A DNA stretch of 64,000 nt from Nilaparvata lugens (taxonomy: Eukaryota > Arthropoda > Insecta > Hemiptera > Delphacidae), in the NCBI RefSeq assembly GCF_014356525.2, contig NC_052511.1:5123016-5187015 (forward strand). The letters run 5' to 3'. Numbering within the stretch: the first letter of the stretch is position 1; the number at the start of each line of letters is the position of its first letter. Below, piece after piece: positions 26,401-32,362 of the stretch. The translations under genes were made by a program, and so were the position numbers. Under the pieces are notes generated by a model. The model had not been told where the DNA came from, ran no database searches, and saw nothing but the letters and a program-made list of their open reading frames with translations.

Positions 26401-28447
26401 CAATTTGACAACACTGTCAACACTTTCAATGCAGGTTTGTCCCATTGAATATATTATTAGGTATCATTGAGTACGGTATATATTATTATTTATTTTACAT
26501 TCTATAATTATACACAAATTATTCACATAATCAGAAAGGACCAACAGGCCTAGCCCTTCTGTTTCCTTTTCGAATTTTGATAGACGTATGTATTATGATC
26601 ATTATTATTGAATATACAGAGTGATTCATATGACGTATGGAAACCCTTCAATAAGTTTTAGATATTATACTGTAACTTTCAGGATAAGTTATTGTATATC
26701 TGGTGATATTATCTTGTTTGAAAAGTCGCAATATTACACAATTCAGCAGGTTTCAATATTAAATTTTTATATTTTGCTCAAGACTCCTCTTGTTTTATTC
26801 AGAGTATAATAGTAACAGAATAGATGCATGCATTCTATTAAAATTGAGTTATTCTCTGTATTTGCCATGATATGATAAAGTGTAATAATGATATTATTGT
26901 TGGGACTTCGAATATTATTCAACAAATAAAGTCATTATTTTACTTATTTCAATTGATTACTGTTAGGGTGTGATCATATTGAATGTGTATATGTGCAAAT
27001 GCACTTCAAAGAAAATATAAATATATTTTATCACCATTTGATTTACAGTAAACATTAGTCATTGTCACAAGTATACAATCAACAATACAAAAGTCTACAC
27101 ATCTAAAACACAATTACATCGAAAATTAACTTCTGAAACAAGATTACAAACTAAATTTACACAGCCTAGATCATACACAATAGTACCAGATTTACATAGA
27201 TTCTGAAATGTTATAAAATTCAGGTACCTTGTAAAGTCCACCTCTTATTAGGCCTTTTCTAACTCTATCTTTATATTGGGTGGCATCTAGGTCTCTTACC
27301 AATGACGGAAGGGCATTATAAAATCTGAGATCATATCAAATCATGCATGAGCCGAAAAACAAAATCTGGATACTGCCATTGAAACACGTAGTGACTTGCA
27401 CACATGTATACTCCGTACAAAATTACGTCAGACTTGGAGGAATCTGCGGCGCAGAGAAATGGAGGGAGGTCAGCCAATTACAGGGATGGATAGAGTCATA
27501 GGTGGAAACGCAGTTGTCGATTAGAGTCAGTCGAGTCTGTGATTGCAGAGAGGAAACTTCCTAAGTTTAACATGGGCGGTTGATACTCACTGGAAATTAG
27601 AGAACACTGGCTTGTTCAAAACGGCAACATAGCCGCCGTTGTATCCCTGCCGCTGTGTGCCTTCTCTGTTGCGCATGTCCATCCCAAGTAGGAAGTAATT
27701 TTGTACGGAGTATAGCAGCTCCAGCAACCAGCAAGTACACGCGCTCAGTGTGAGTGTTCATATTGCTCTTTCCTGATTTTGTTTCTTATCTGCTCGCTTG
27801 GTCATGAATAACCTATAGTGAGGTCCACGTTATAATGGCAGTGGATAAAGATAGAAGAATAGCGATGCCGATCCTCTGCATCAATTAATTATATTCCTAC
27901 ACTGTCAAAAACATAATTGGCATCGTTGTGGACCTAGAAAAGGATAGTACCACCGGCTTTATCGAATGATAGACAAGGATAGCAAAACCAAAGTTGATCA
28001 AATACTGTCATTATAACGTGGACCTCACTATAGCGTGCACTAGAAAGAAAGAAACTTTATTTCGCCAAAATATACTAGCATAATACTAGCACATGTACGC
28101 ATCCATTGTGATCATGCAGTTGGTTCTCGATGTTCCTATTCTAATTCGATGAAATCTGATTTCAGCGTTTCGAATCGCTAGACCTGGCAATAGCGCTGGA
28201 GGACCTGAAGAAGAAACGAGAGAGAAATAGGAAGGAGGACCCGGAGAGCACAGAGGAGGAAGGGTACGCGACGGGCAGTGAGAACGAGACAAGTGACGGT
28301 AGCAGAAAGTCGCGGAATCACGACGAGTTCGGTACTGTGATGACCACACAGGAAATAGCCACCTGGGTCGATAGAAAGAGCAGGAAACTATTCCCGTTGT
28401 GCTTCCTCATATTCAATCTTTTCTACTGGTCATTCATGTTTATTTGA
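8596..28447 (+). CDS. Cys-loop ligand-gated ion channel subunit (5-prime incomplete), 8 exons
   Basis: Exons: 8596-8782, 14052-14281, 16438-16520, 19054-19218, 22537-22692, 24813-24981, 25978-26152, 28166-28447. All are bounded by AG/GT and in matching phase, giving 482 codons to a TGA. Order of domains: extracellular beta-sandwich start (YDSHLRP, VVRARIFVFF), loop A (FIWAPHIYFANE), Cys-loop C-x13-C (ends FPFDKQKC), loop C, M1 (FGYYLMDYYLPSVLLVI), M2 (after PTRVSLGTSTMLTF), M3 (VWFIGCTAFIFLSLVEFAFV), a basic/acidic cytoplasmic loop, and M4 (LFPLCFLIFNLFYWSFMFI) at the very C-terminus. This is the pentameric receptor fold of plasma-membrane chloride channels (GluCl/HisCl/pHCl/CG12344-like). 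A basic residue follows the M2-start proline and there is no Glu at the -1 prime position, favouring anion selectivity. Ligand unknown. The signal-peptide exon is not found. GC-rich coding exons contrast with AT-rich introns. Confidence 0.93.
8825..9125. repeat. tandem repeat, about 97-bp unit, ~3 copies
   Basis: Units begin at 8825, 8918 and 9015 with GCATAAGAAGATATC-type sequence and continue through TTCATTCAAAGTTTGGAAGT and GTATCAAGTAGAGATGATAC. A further partial unit lies at 9318-9440, and an inverted one at 13930-14015 abuts the next exon. The unit start equals the terminus of the CATAGAGAAA/AGATAGCATAAG foldback family. Confidence 0.8.
9126..9960. mobile_element. degenerate foldback MITE copies and minisatellite fragment
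   Basis: Partial arms of the ATAGCATAAGAAGATATGCC family occur at about 9115-9235 and 9598-9945 (the latter ending CCCTATACCATGGAATATCT). Between them, 9430-9530 is a short stretch of GATACTGTATCATTT-like repeats, the same motif that forms the large array at 62940-63592. Confidence 0.6.
10403..11099 (+). mobile_element. TGACCGAGCG repeat element, copy 1
   Basis: It starts TGACCGAGCGTAGTGGGGTC, continues with GTCTAAGATTCAAGTCGACG, and ends near TTTTCACAGAACTACTACTG. The same ends bound copies at 18375, 37347 and 54937. The 3-prime end reads CTAG or a close variant and no consistent target duplication or inverted repeat is seen. A non-autonomous Helitron-like nature is plausible but unproven. 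Confidence 0.6.
11594..11622. repeat. (AC)n/(GC)n microsatellite
   Basis: A GACACACAC run passes directly into CGCGCGCG. It lies next to the left end of the MITE at 11640. Confidence 0.9.
11640..12428. mobile_element. TATAGTG MITE, copy with nested insertion
   Basis: Termini are TGTGAGGTCCACGTTATAAT (left) and ATTATAACGTGGATCTCACT (right). It is longer than simple copies because a second, unrelated foldback unit (11861-12202) lies inside it. Confidence 0.85.
11861..12202. mobile_element. AAGACCGGTTTCGGTTAT foldback with internal 30-bp tandem repeat
   Basis: The left arm (TGAATGAAAAAGACTAAGAA through AGAAAGACCGGTTTCGGTTA) is inverted at the right (to CTTAGTCTTTTTCATTCA). The centre has five near-identical units of about 30 bp containing TTAGTTGTCAATCTCTGATA. 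A simpler copy without the array is at 35366-35533. Confidence 0.85.
12429..13381. other. intron, no feature recognised
   Basis: AT-rich intronic sequence with a poly-A run near 12817. No coding or repeat structure could be supported. Confidence 0.5.
13382..13920 (-). mobile_element. CGAGCGAAGCTCGG/GCGAGCAATTTCTG repeat element
   Basis: It contains ACCTAGTGCAATCGAAT-type sequence (here reverse oriented), TCTAACGATTTTCACTAAAT, and ends in ACGAGCGAAGCTCGGTGCCC. Related elements are at 24385-24735 and 60737-61345, and an end fragment is near 57264. No coding capacity; class unresolved. Confidence 0.6.
13930..14015 (-). repeat. inverted unit of the 97-bp tandem repeat, abutting exon B
   Basis: It reads ATACAAAACTTCCAAACTTT then AATTCTACAAACCATGGGAT, the reverse complement of the units at 8825-9125. 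It ends about 37 bp before the exon acceptor, so the intron between exons A and B is bounded by an inverted repeat. Confidence 0.75.
14052..14281 (+). CDS. channel exon B: ligand-binding core, loops D and A
   Basis: Acceptor GGTTGTTTCAG, donor AAG/GTATAC. It encodes QFKVHMMLQLRWRDHRLRYD, the strand 2 loop D region (typically LTFREQW-DERL), then LLEFIWAPHIYFANERDS (loop A) and LVSILPEGDVLFTTR (typically IRIFPNGNVLYSIR). Loop A normally reads W-x-P-D; here the Asp is His (WAPH). Phase 0 in, phase 2 out, matching neighbours. Confidence 0.93.
14371..15210. repeat. tandem array of three ~280-bp foldback MITE units
   Basis: Units start with TCATAGAGAAAAGATAGCAT or a variant at 14371, 14651 and 14928 (spacing 280 and 277 bp). 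Each contains TTGTTAACTCAAGCCGATTA, GTGAGAGTGTAAGAACGGCA and a returning arm. It shares ends and body with the CATAGAGAAA family and lies just after channel exon B. Confidence 0.85.
15365..16095. mobile_element. TATCTAGAGTGAAAAGT repeat element, copy 1
   Basis: The left part carries TTTGAAGCCCGAGGCGAAGC and TTTTCCTGAGGGAGAAAAA. The right part carries CCTAGGGAGTTTTTCTGTTT and GAGAGCGAAAAAGTGACACT. Further copies lie at 19578-21045. No open frame looks coding. Confidence 0.65.
16438..16520 (+). CDS. channel exon C: Cys-loop
   Basis: Acceptor TTCTGTTTCAG, donor TTCAT/GTAAGA. Translation RMKTTTLCQMKQGKFPFDKQ followed by KCHLIMDS: two cysteines separated by exactly 13 residues with the F-P-x-D core, the hallmark Cys-loop of the whole superfamily. 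Phases (2 in, 1 out) join exons B and D. Confidence 0.95.
16837..17350 (-). pseudogene. DDE transposase remnant (mariner-like)
   Basis: Reverse-strand frames encode pieces of one transposase: a helix-turn-helix-type segment (RSPRRSARKHAAAMAMSDST, then HEDLQLHSYELAVVQELTER) and a C-terminal piece (WGYLKSLVYVHQPRTIAHLK, NNIRDAIANIPIDILQRTFK). The central catalytic part is deleted and the pieces are in different frames, so it is dead. The sequence resembles insect mariner-type elements with WGYLK after the last catalytic Asp. Confidence 0.8.
17385..17467. repeat. (ATTT)n tract
   Basis: About 20 units of ATTT with a few interruptions. It directly precedes the hairpin-bearing unit at 17468, so it is probably an expanded retroposon 3-prime tail read on the opposite strand. 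Confidence 0.9.
17468..17640 (-). mobile_element. LINE/SINE 3-prime end with 11-bp hairpin
   Basis: GGGAGAAGACA (17505-17515) is perfectly complementary to TGTCTTCTCCC (17534-17544), with loop ACAGGCATAGCCCAAAAC. The ATTT tract beside it indicates insertion in minus orientation. The loop is conserved in units at 23990 and 26500. Confidence 0.65.
18375..18956 (+). mobile_element. TGACCGAGCG repeat element, copy 2 (contains a MITE)
   Basis: From TGACCGAGCGAAGTGAGGTC to ACAGAACTACTAG. Without the 164-bp MITE at 18725-18888 it matches the element at 37347-37758 nearly end to end. ACTAGT flanks both sides. Confidence 0.7.
18725..18888. mobile_element. palindromic MITE, AGGTGCGGACAG / CTGTACGCACCT
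   Basis: Near-perfect foldback: left TTTACGCGCCGCGAAATGAG, right CTCATGTTCGCGGCGCGTAT, with inner arms TTTTAATCAGCTGAT and ATCAGCTGATTAAAA. The empty site is visible at about 37690 in the sister repeat element. Comparing them gives a target duplication of TATAG (3-5 bp depending on where the end is placed). Confidence 0.88.
19054..19218 (+). CDS. channel exon D: strands 7-9 and loop C
   Basis: Acceptor TTATGTTTTTAG, donor ACCT/GTAAGT. After a split Trp it encodes RYNTSNVVLEWE (strand 7, typically GW-T-x-D-x-FLW) and LAEYYLVDMSTLSSEDNCCV then QHSAVNPHT (loop C). The apparent final Cys is created only by reading into the donor; after splicing the codon is Tyr. The loop keeps two adjacent cysteines (CC), unusual for chloride channels of this class. 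Confidence 0.88.
19252..19390. mobile_element. fragments of TATAGTG MITE
   Basis: TTGTGAGGTCCACGTTATAA at 19251 and a second terminus-like piece (CAGTGAGGTTCACATTATAA) near 19350, with a little of the shared body (GCTATCCTTGTTTGCCATTA). The rest is missing. Confidence 0.65.
19578..21045. mobile_element. TATCTAGAGTGAAAAGT element copies in tandem
   Basis: A truncated copy (about 19578-20035) is followed directly by a full-length one (20041-20785, from GTTATTTGTATATCTAGAGT to CAGTAGGTGGAGGAAAACAT) and by a third partial right half (20795-21045). They share AAGCCGAGGGCAACAATTTT and GAGAGCGAAAAAGTGACACT with the copy at 15365. This suggests serial insertion or tandem duplication. Confidence 0.65.
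21050..21690 (+). mobile_element. GGCTCGAAATCGGTTTTC repeat carrying a 76-codon open frame
   Basis: The left end has CCGGCTCGAAATCGGTTTTC and AAGTCCGAGGCCGTAGGCC, shared with 49413-49530. ATATTTTTCGCCACACT (about 21184) is inverted at the right (AGTGTGGCGAAAAATATA, about 21664). Inside, 21458-21688 is an open frame starting MATSAEEESGHSPDLEDDLS with codon-like composition but no recognised domain. It could be captured host coding sequence or chance. Confidence 0.5.
22295..22468. mobile_element. foldback element, TATAAAGAAAATAATTAAAA ends
   Basis: An almost perfect 74-bp inverted repeat around a short centre (TTTTCAAGTCTTGTGATT). The arms carry ATCACGACATGTTTCGGTCA and its complement. It lies in the intron just ahead of the M1 exon. 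Confidence 0.88.
22537..22692 (+). CDS. channel exon E: strand 10, M1, start of M2
   Basis: Acceptor TTGATTGCAG, donor CTTG/GTAAGT. It encodes YSYSSLVLTFVLAREFGYYL, MDYYLPSVLLVILSWMTFWL (M1, with the expected Y-x-P) and EPNSIPTRVSL leading into M2. The serine at the position where GlyR/GluCl-type receptors have the second loop-C cysteine suggests that disulfide is absent. PTR replaces the usual PAR that marks anion-selective channels. Confidence 0.94.
22735..23705 (+). mobile_element. LINE 3-prime half (RT C-terminal region), frameshifted
   Basis: Frames read KREIKGWCSANNLSLNEDKI, then FLGIWIDRHLTWNHHINYVI and LLKVYYAHVQSLFCYGVMIW, shifting frame near 23105 into MRLLCNAEYRESCKPLFKKM and HNYATRNENSLRVPRYQHNA. 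This is the typical post-polymerase domain of non-LTR reverse transcriptases. It ends with AATAAAGATATTTTTTATTT. The frameshift and 5-prime truncation make it a dead copy inside the channel intron. Confidence 0.85.
23970..24160 (-). mobile_element. retroposon 3-prime tail with hairpin, followed by a small foldback
   Basis: A (TTGAT)n tract precedes GGGGAAG (24007-24013), which pairs with CTTCCCC (24042-24048). The loop region contains AACAGACACAGCCCAAAACT. At 24098-24153 CTTGGATCTGAATTCAAGTG forms a foldback with its complement around ATAACCTG. Confidence 0.6.
24385..24735 (+). mobile_element. GCGAGC-ended repeat element, copy 2
   Basis: It contains GGATGAGACCTAGTGCAATC and ATCGTTAGAGCCGTTTCCGA. 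The right end (CATAAATAACCAAATATAAA ... ATATGCTCGCTT) is duplicated at 24635-24716. Related to 13382 (inverted) and 60737. Confidence 0.6.
24813..24981 (+). CDS. channel exon F: M2 and M3
   Basis: Acceptor TTTTATTTATTAG, donor CAAGA/GTAAGT. It encodes TSTMLTFILLSSKPGSRGDL (M2 and the M2-M3 linker) and RTNDVWFIGCTAFIFLSLVE then FAFVNCIHRQ (M3). The usual S-Y-x-K-A linker of chloride channels is replaced by SLLYFRTND. Phase 1 in, 2 out. Confidence 0.94.
25175..25394. mobile_element. foldback element with GAGACGCGTGG / ACGACGCGTCTC ends
   Basis: Left GGCTAGAGCACATAACCTA and right TAGGTTATGTGCTCTAGCC are inverse. The inner arms (ATGATTCATTACATATGAAT) are only loosely related. A stray TATAGTGAGGTCCATGTTAT MITE terminus precedes it at 25150, and GCGCGTCTCGACACGCC-type repeats follow to 25460. 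Confidence 0.65.
25573..25708. mobile_element. 136-bp MITE, GCCATAGTGCATTCTGGTGA terminal repeats
   Basis: GCCATAGTGCATTCTGGTGA plus CGTCAGCA at the left is the exact reverse complement of the right end (TGCTGACG, TCACCAGAATGCACTATGGC). Nothing coding between. Confidence 0.92.
25729..25905 (+). pseudogene. decayed tandem duplicates of channel exon G
   Basis: Two degraded copies of the start of the next exon. At 25734 CCTCGAGTCGTTTTATTC recurs. From 25782 a longer copy runs through the intron 3-prime end (CTTTCTGTGTGTTAG, acceptor AG at 25830-25831) and into exon-like text (ATTGACGTAAATTGCACTGA). If spliced to exon F it would read three codons (E-L-T) and stop at TAA 25839-25841. The spacing to the true acceptor is 146 bp. 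Confidence 0.8.
25978..26152 (+). CDS. channel exon G: cytoplasmic M3-M4 loop, first part
   Basis: Acceptor TTTTGTGTGTTAG, donor GTCGGG/GTAGGT. It encodes a strongly basic segment (LKKIALKKASSRFILKTALS, TLRRRTSSCPASPEQMRKFA, NRRLAKANKN). Such sequence sits after M3 on the cytosolic face and includes possible RRRTSS/RRTSS-type phosphorylation motifs. GC-rich. Phase 2 in, 0 out. Confidence 0.88.
26490..26585 (-). mobile_element. retroposon 3-prime tail with hairpin
   Basis: An ATTATTTATTTTAC tract is followed by AAAGGA (26535-26540), which pairs with TCCTTT (26564-26569). The loop contains CCAACAGGCCTAGCCCTTCT, like the loops at 17516 and 24017 although the stem differs. Confidence 0.5.
27205..27350 (-). 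mobile_element. LINE 3-prime fragment
   Basis: The reverse strand reads DLRFYNALPSLVRDLDATQY then KDRVRKGLIRGGLYKVPEFY, the C-terminal end of a non-LTR element ORF2 (compare FYN-LP endings elsewhere in the window). It is flanked by AT-rich 3-prime UTR-like sequence. Confidence 0.65.
27407..27714. mobile_element. 308-bp MITE, TATACTCCGTACAAAATTAC termini
   Basis: The left end TATACTCCGTACAAAATTAC is the exact reverse complement of GTAATTTTGTACGGAGTATA at the right end. TA at both borders would fit a TA target. The internal 268 bp is unlike the other families and not coding. Confidence 0.9.
27814..28032. mobile_element. TATAGTG MITE, short (219-bp) form
   Basis: TATAGTGAGGTCCACGTTAT to ATAACGTGGACCTCACTATA, about 130 bp before the last channel exon. 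The same short sub-family occurs at 29708, 31840, 32143 and 38264 in the opposite orientation. Confidence 0.92.
28166..28447 (+). CDS. channel exon H: acidic loop, M4 and stop
   Basis: Acceptor CTGATTTCAG. It encodes RFESLDLAIALEDLKKKRER (possible amphipathic helix), an acidic/serine-rich stretch (ESTEEEGYATGSENETSDGS), then TWVDRKSRKLFPLCFLIFNL and FYWSFMFI, ending in TGA at 28445-28447. The ending D-R-x-S-R-x-xFP then a hydrophobic M4 with YW is the family C-terminus. Confidence 0.95.
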   Translation, partial: RFESLDLAIALEDLKKKRERNRKEDPESTEEEGYATGSENETSDGSRKSRNHDEFGTVMTTQEIATWVDRKSRKLFPLCFLIFNLFYWSFMFI

Positions 28448-28824
28448 GTAATATTAGATGATAGAGAGCCACAGAATATACCGGGTGATTCAAAAAGGAC
28501 TTGACAACTTTGAAAATTCATATAAATCTTATTAAACAAGGTACAGAGCTGGTTTTGGTGTTGTTTTAACAGAAAACACTTCAAGTTTTGACTTCCGTAG
28601 TCCGTTAGTGCCTGGTGTCGCCACACAAGCGCTAGCGGCAGTTACGTTAAAGATAGCTGCCTTAATAATAATAATATTATTATTCATGCATGTACATTTT
28701 ACATTAAATCTTTCGCATTTGTCAGTTACAATAAAATCATACACTCTGTCAGGTCATCAAAATCTCCGTGAATATTTGAAGTCCAAAAAATAAAGATGAC
28801 ATCATCTTAACTATTATAATATTT

Positions 28825-29690
28825 CACTAGGTTTATTTCTCATACTGTATATGAGAAAAACTCCAGTAAACTGTAGAAACATCTCTCTTGTAGCAAATTC
28901 CTCTTGAATGTTCTTCTATTTGAAGTATCGAGAATGTCCACTGGTAGTGCGTTTAAGATCCTTCGACTGACATGCTCTGGCTTAGCTTCAAAAAATCTTG
29001 TTCGATGAGGTTGGAGTCTGAGCATATTCGTTGCCCGTGTGTTGTAGCCATGTACGGTGGCGCCTGTAGTCCACTCGTCCTTGCGGGAAAATCCATACAA
29101 TGCAGCCTCTAGGATATACAGACATGGCAACGGCAGGATCTTAGCTTCCCTGAATAACTCTCTGCATGGGGTTCTTGGTGGCTTCCTAAACATCATTCTC
29201 AGTAGCCGTTTTTGCACTCTGAAGGCCATCAATGAAGCGGATGCCGCACCCCACAATATCAGGCCATACGTTAGAGCTGGCTGGAAATATCCATAGTTAC
29301 CTATTCGAACTATCCTCTGGTCCACCTCCCTTATCAATCTTGATATTGCAAACCCCGCTGCATTGAGCCTTTTTACCACCTGATCAATGTGACTGTTCCA
29401 CTTCAGTCTTACATCAACATTGATTCCCAAGAATCCACATTCTTCCACTGGCATTATACTTGTTGAATCCACAGCAAAATTTAAGTGTCTAAATAGCCAA
29501 TATTGAAGCTCATATAGGATGTTTTCTTTACGTTGACTGTCAACTCATTAGCCTCACACCACTCCTTCATGCACTTGATTACTTCTTCTCCTTCAATTTG
29601 TAATTCTTCAAATGTATCACCTGTCAGTGACGACTGACATGCTCTGGCTTAGCTTCAAAAAATCTTGTTCGATGAGGTTGGAGTCTCAGC
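28825..29690 (-). mobile_element. LINE RT C-terminal fragment nested in DNA transposon
   Basis: A 210-codon reverse frame (28840-29472) reads CGFLGINVDVRLKWNSHIDQ, LTYGLILWGAASASLMAFRV and GYNTRATNMLRLQPHRTRFF, ending FKRNLLQERCFYSLLEFF. This is the conserved region after the polymerase domain of non-LTR elements. A 58-bp stretch containing GACATGCTCTGGCTTAGCTT (28970) is repeated directly at 29637, marking an internal duplication. Confidence 0.85.
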
Positions 29691-29707
29691 ACTGGACTCG
29701 AGCGTGC

Positions 29708-29936
29708 TATAGTAAGGTCCACGTTATAATGACAGTATTTGATCAACTTTGGTTTTGCTATTCTTGTCTATCATTCGACAAATCCGGTGGTACTATCCTT
29801 TTCCAGGTCCACAACGATGCCAAGTATGTTTTTGACAGTGTAGAAATAAAATTAATTAATGCAGAGAATCGGCATCGCTATTCTTTTATCTTTATCCACT
29901 GCCATTATAACGTGGACCGCACTATAGCTGTGTGTT
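29708..29936. mobile_element. TATAGTG MITE, short form, nested
   Basis: TATAGTAAGGTCCACGTTAT to ATAACGTGGACCGCACTATA, inserted at the edge of the LINE fragment inside the DNA transposon. By nesting it is the youngest layer. Confidence 0.9.
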
Positions 29937-30250
29937 TTGGTTTGAAAAATGGCATACTGTACCTTGGTATGTTGCAAAAAGTTTTGATACCACAGGATGA
30001 CCGAGAACGAAATGTTTTCTTTATGCAAGATGGCGCACCACCATACTATCTGACTGACGTCCGGGATTTTCTTAATGACCGCTTTCCAAATCAGTGGATT
30101 TGCCGTAATGCCCCATTGCATGATCCCCTCGTTCCCCAGACCTAACACAGACCTAACGCTTGGGGTTTCATAAAAGATATGGTGTCAGCCACTCTACCTG
30201 AACTTAGATCAAGGATGTTGAGCAAGTTACACCTGGAATGCTAGTGCGAA
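29937..30250 (+). pseudogene. Tc1/mariner-type DDE transposase fragment
   Basis: The frame reads VFFMQDGAPPYYLTDVRDFL then NDRFPNQWICRNAPLHDPLV. This corresponds to the family block FxQDGAPPHY with the second catalytic Asp, followed by the degenerate NxPL-P-RSPDL region. After a frame break, WGFIKDMVSATLPELRS-like text continues. Only the C-terminal part of the enzyme remains, so it cannot be active. Confidence 0.75.
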
Positions 30251-31839
30251 TCTGGGAAGAAATAGACTATTGATGTGATGGCTGCAGGATAACCAACGGA
30301 AGTCACATAGAGCATCTTTTGTTTAAGGTAAAAAAACTTGAAGTGTTTTCCTTCAAAACAACACCAAAACCAGCTCTGTACCTGGTTCTAATCTTCAAAT
30401 TGAAGATTCGATTTTAATCGAGAAAAATGTAATATTACATTGTTTAATAAGATTTATATGAATATTCAAAGTTGTAAAGTCATTTTTGAATCACCCGGTA
30501 TTATACAGGATGGAAAGTCGGCTAGTATCCTAACGCCAAAATCTCAAATCTCAATCCTAACAAAATGTCAAGATCAAAAATCTTGAAAGAAAGTCTAGCA
30601 TTGTAATAGTAGCGGTAATTTTAATTTCTAACAAGATGGCGCAGTCACGTGACGTGGTCTTGGTGTCATGTAAAATGCATTAGTAGATACAGGTACTTTC
30701 CATTCTGTATTTATTCTGTGATACAGCTATCTGCTGTAGATACAATCCGGGTCCTGTAGCTTTGCCTATCGGCGGAGGGTTACTAGTCCAAAGTACTACC
30801 CGTTCAAAAACATCGAACATTTTGTTGAACACCCTATTCAGTACAGTCCGGATCCTGTTGCTTTGCCTATCGGCGGAGGGCCACTAAACTACAATACTAC
30901 CCGTTACAAACTCAATTTTTTTGAAAATGTATCTTTCCCTAAGCAACAGATGCTCTTTTGTATCGAACATTTTGTTGAACACCCTAGAGCTCCTGGCAAA
31001 GACACATTCAAGACTGGAATCTTCTTGAATCAATGTCAACGATTTAAAAGTCTGATATATCTGTAATTTTGAACCAACATCTTAAGTTCATAATCTTCAA
31101 TGGTTATTGAGATATTCTAAAAATGTGCGTAATTCAGTAAATCCGGATCCTGTTGCTTTGCCTAGTGGAGGGCCACTAGACTACAATACTACCCGTTCAA
31201 AAACATAAAAATTTTTTAAAATGTATCTTTCCATAAGCAACAGATGCTCTTTTGTATCTTCTCAAAAGCAACGTGTTGCATCCGGAAAGATACACAAGGA
31301 GCTTTAATGTATCTTTCCGTAAGCAACAGATGCTCATTTGTATCTTCACAACGTGTTGCATCCGAGAAGATACACAAGGTGCTTTAATGTATCTTTCCGT
31401 AAGCAACAGGTGCTCTTTTGTATCTTCACAACGTGTTGCATCCGAAAAGATACACAAGGAGCTTCAATGTATCTTTTCGTAAGCAACAGATGCTCATTTG
31501 TATCTTCACAACGTGTTGCATCCGAAAAGATACACAAGGTTTAATGTAACTTCCCGTCAGCAACAGATGCTCTTCTGTATCTTCTCAAAAGCAACGTGTT
31601 GCATCCGAGAAGATACACAAGGTGCTTTAAAGTATTTTTCCATAAACAACAGATTCTCTTCTATATCTTCTCAAAAGCTACGTGTTGCATCCGAAAAAAT
31701 CACAAGGAGCTTTTTGGATTTACGTCCTTTCAGCACAACACAGGCTAAAGCAACAGATGCTCTTTTGTATCTTCTCAAAAGCAACAGATGCTCTTTTGTA
31801 TCTTCTCGAAAGCAACGTGTTGCATCCGGAAAAATACTC

Positions 31840-32059
31840 TATAGTGAGGTCCACGTTATAATGACAGTATTTGATCAACTTTGGTTTTGCTATCCTTGTC
31901 TATCATTCGACAAAGCCGGTGGTACTATCCTTTTCTAGGTCCAAAACGATGCCAATTATGTTTTTGATAGTGTAGAAATATAATTAATTAATGAAGAGAA
32001 TCGGCATCGCTATTCTTTCTATCTTTATCCACTGCCATTATAACGTGGACCTCGCTATA
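31840..32059. mobile_element. TATAGTG MITE inside minisatellite, first copy
   Basis: TATAGTGAGGTCCACGTTAT to ATAACGTGGACCTCGCTATA. The C-to-G change in the right terminus (CTCGCTATA) is shared with the next copy, showing they come from one insertion that was duplicated. Confidence 0.92.
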
Positions 32060-32142
32060 GGAGCTTTAATGTATCTTTCCATAAACAATAGATACTCTTC
32101 TATATCTTCTCAAAAGCAACGTGTTGCATCCGGAAAAATACT

Positions 32143-32362
32143 CTATAGTGAGGTCCACGTTATAATGACAGTATTTGATCAACTTTGGTTTTGCTATCCT
32201 TGTCTATCATTCGACAAAGCCGGTGGTACTATCCTTTTCTAGGTCCAAAACGATGCCAATTATGTTTTTGATAGTGTAGAAATATAATTAATTAATGAAG
32301 AGAATCGGCATCGCTATTCTTTCTATCTTTATCCACTGCCATTATAACGTGGACCTCGCTAT
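32143..32362. mobile_element. TATAGTG MITE inside minisatellite, duplicated copy
   Basis: Essentially identical to 31840-32059 with the same flanks (TTGCATCCGGAAAAATACTC before, GGAGCTTTAATGTATCTTTC after), offset by exactly 303 bp. Confidence 0.92.

Larger units (their letters stand above)
28481..30498 (+). mobile_element. DNA transposon with CCGGGTGATTCAAAAA termini, degraded and invaded
   Basis: The left end (CCGGGTGATTCAAAAAGGAC ... ACTTTGAAAATTCATATAAA) is matched inverted at the right (TTTATATGAATATTCAAAGT ... TTTTTGAATCACCCGG). The arms extend at least to ACCAAAACCAGCTCTGTACC. Inside are a LINE piece, a MITE and a transposase fragment. The element starts 33 bp after the channel stop codon, so it sits in or near the 3-prime UTR. 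Confidence 0.88.

Noticed and set aside
28086..28349. 87-codon reverse frame opposite the last channel exon
   Set aside because: It is the antisense shadow of a GC-rich coding exon.
31197..31940. overlapping 60-146-codon frames on both strands
   Set aside because: They run across an 80-bp tandem repeat; repeated peptide text on both strands is a by-product of the unit length and base content.
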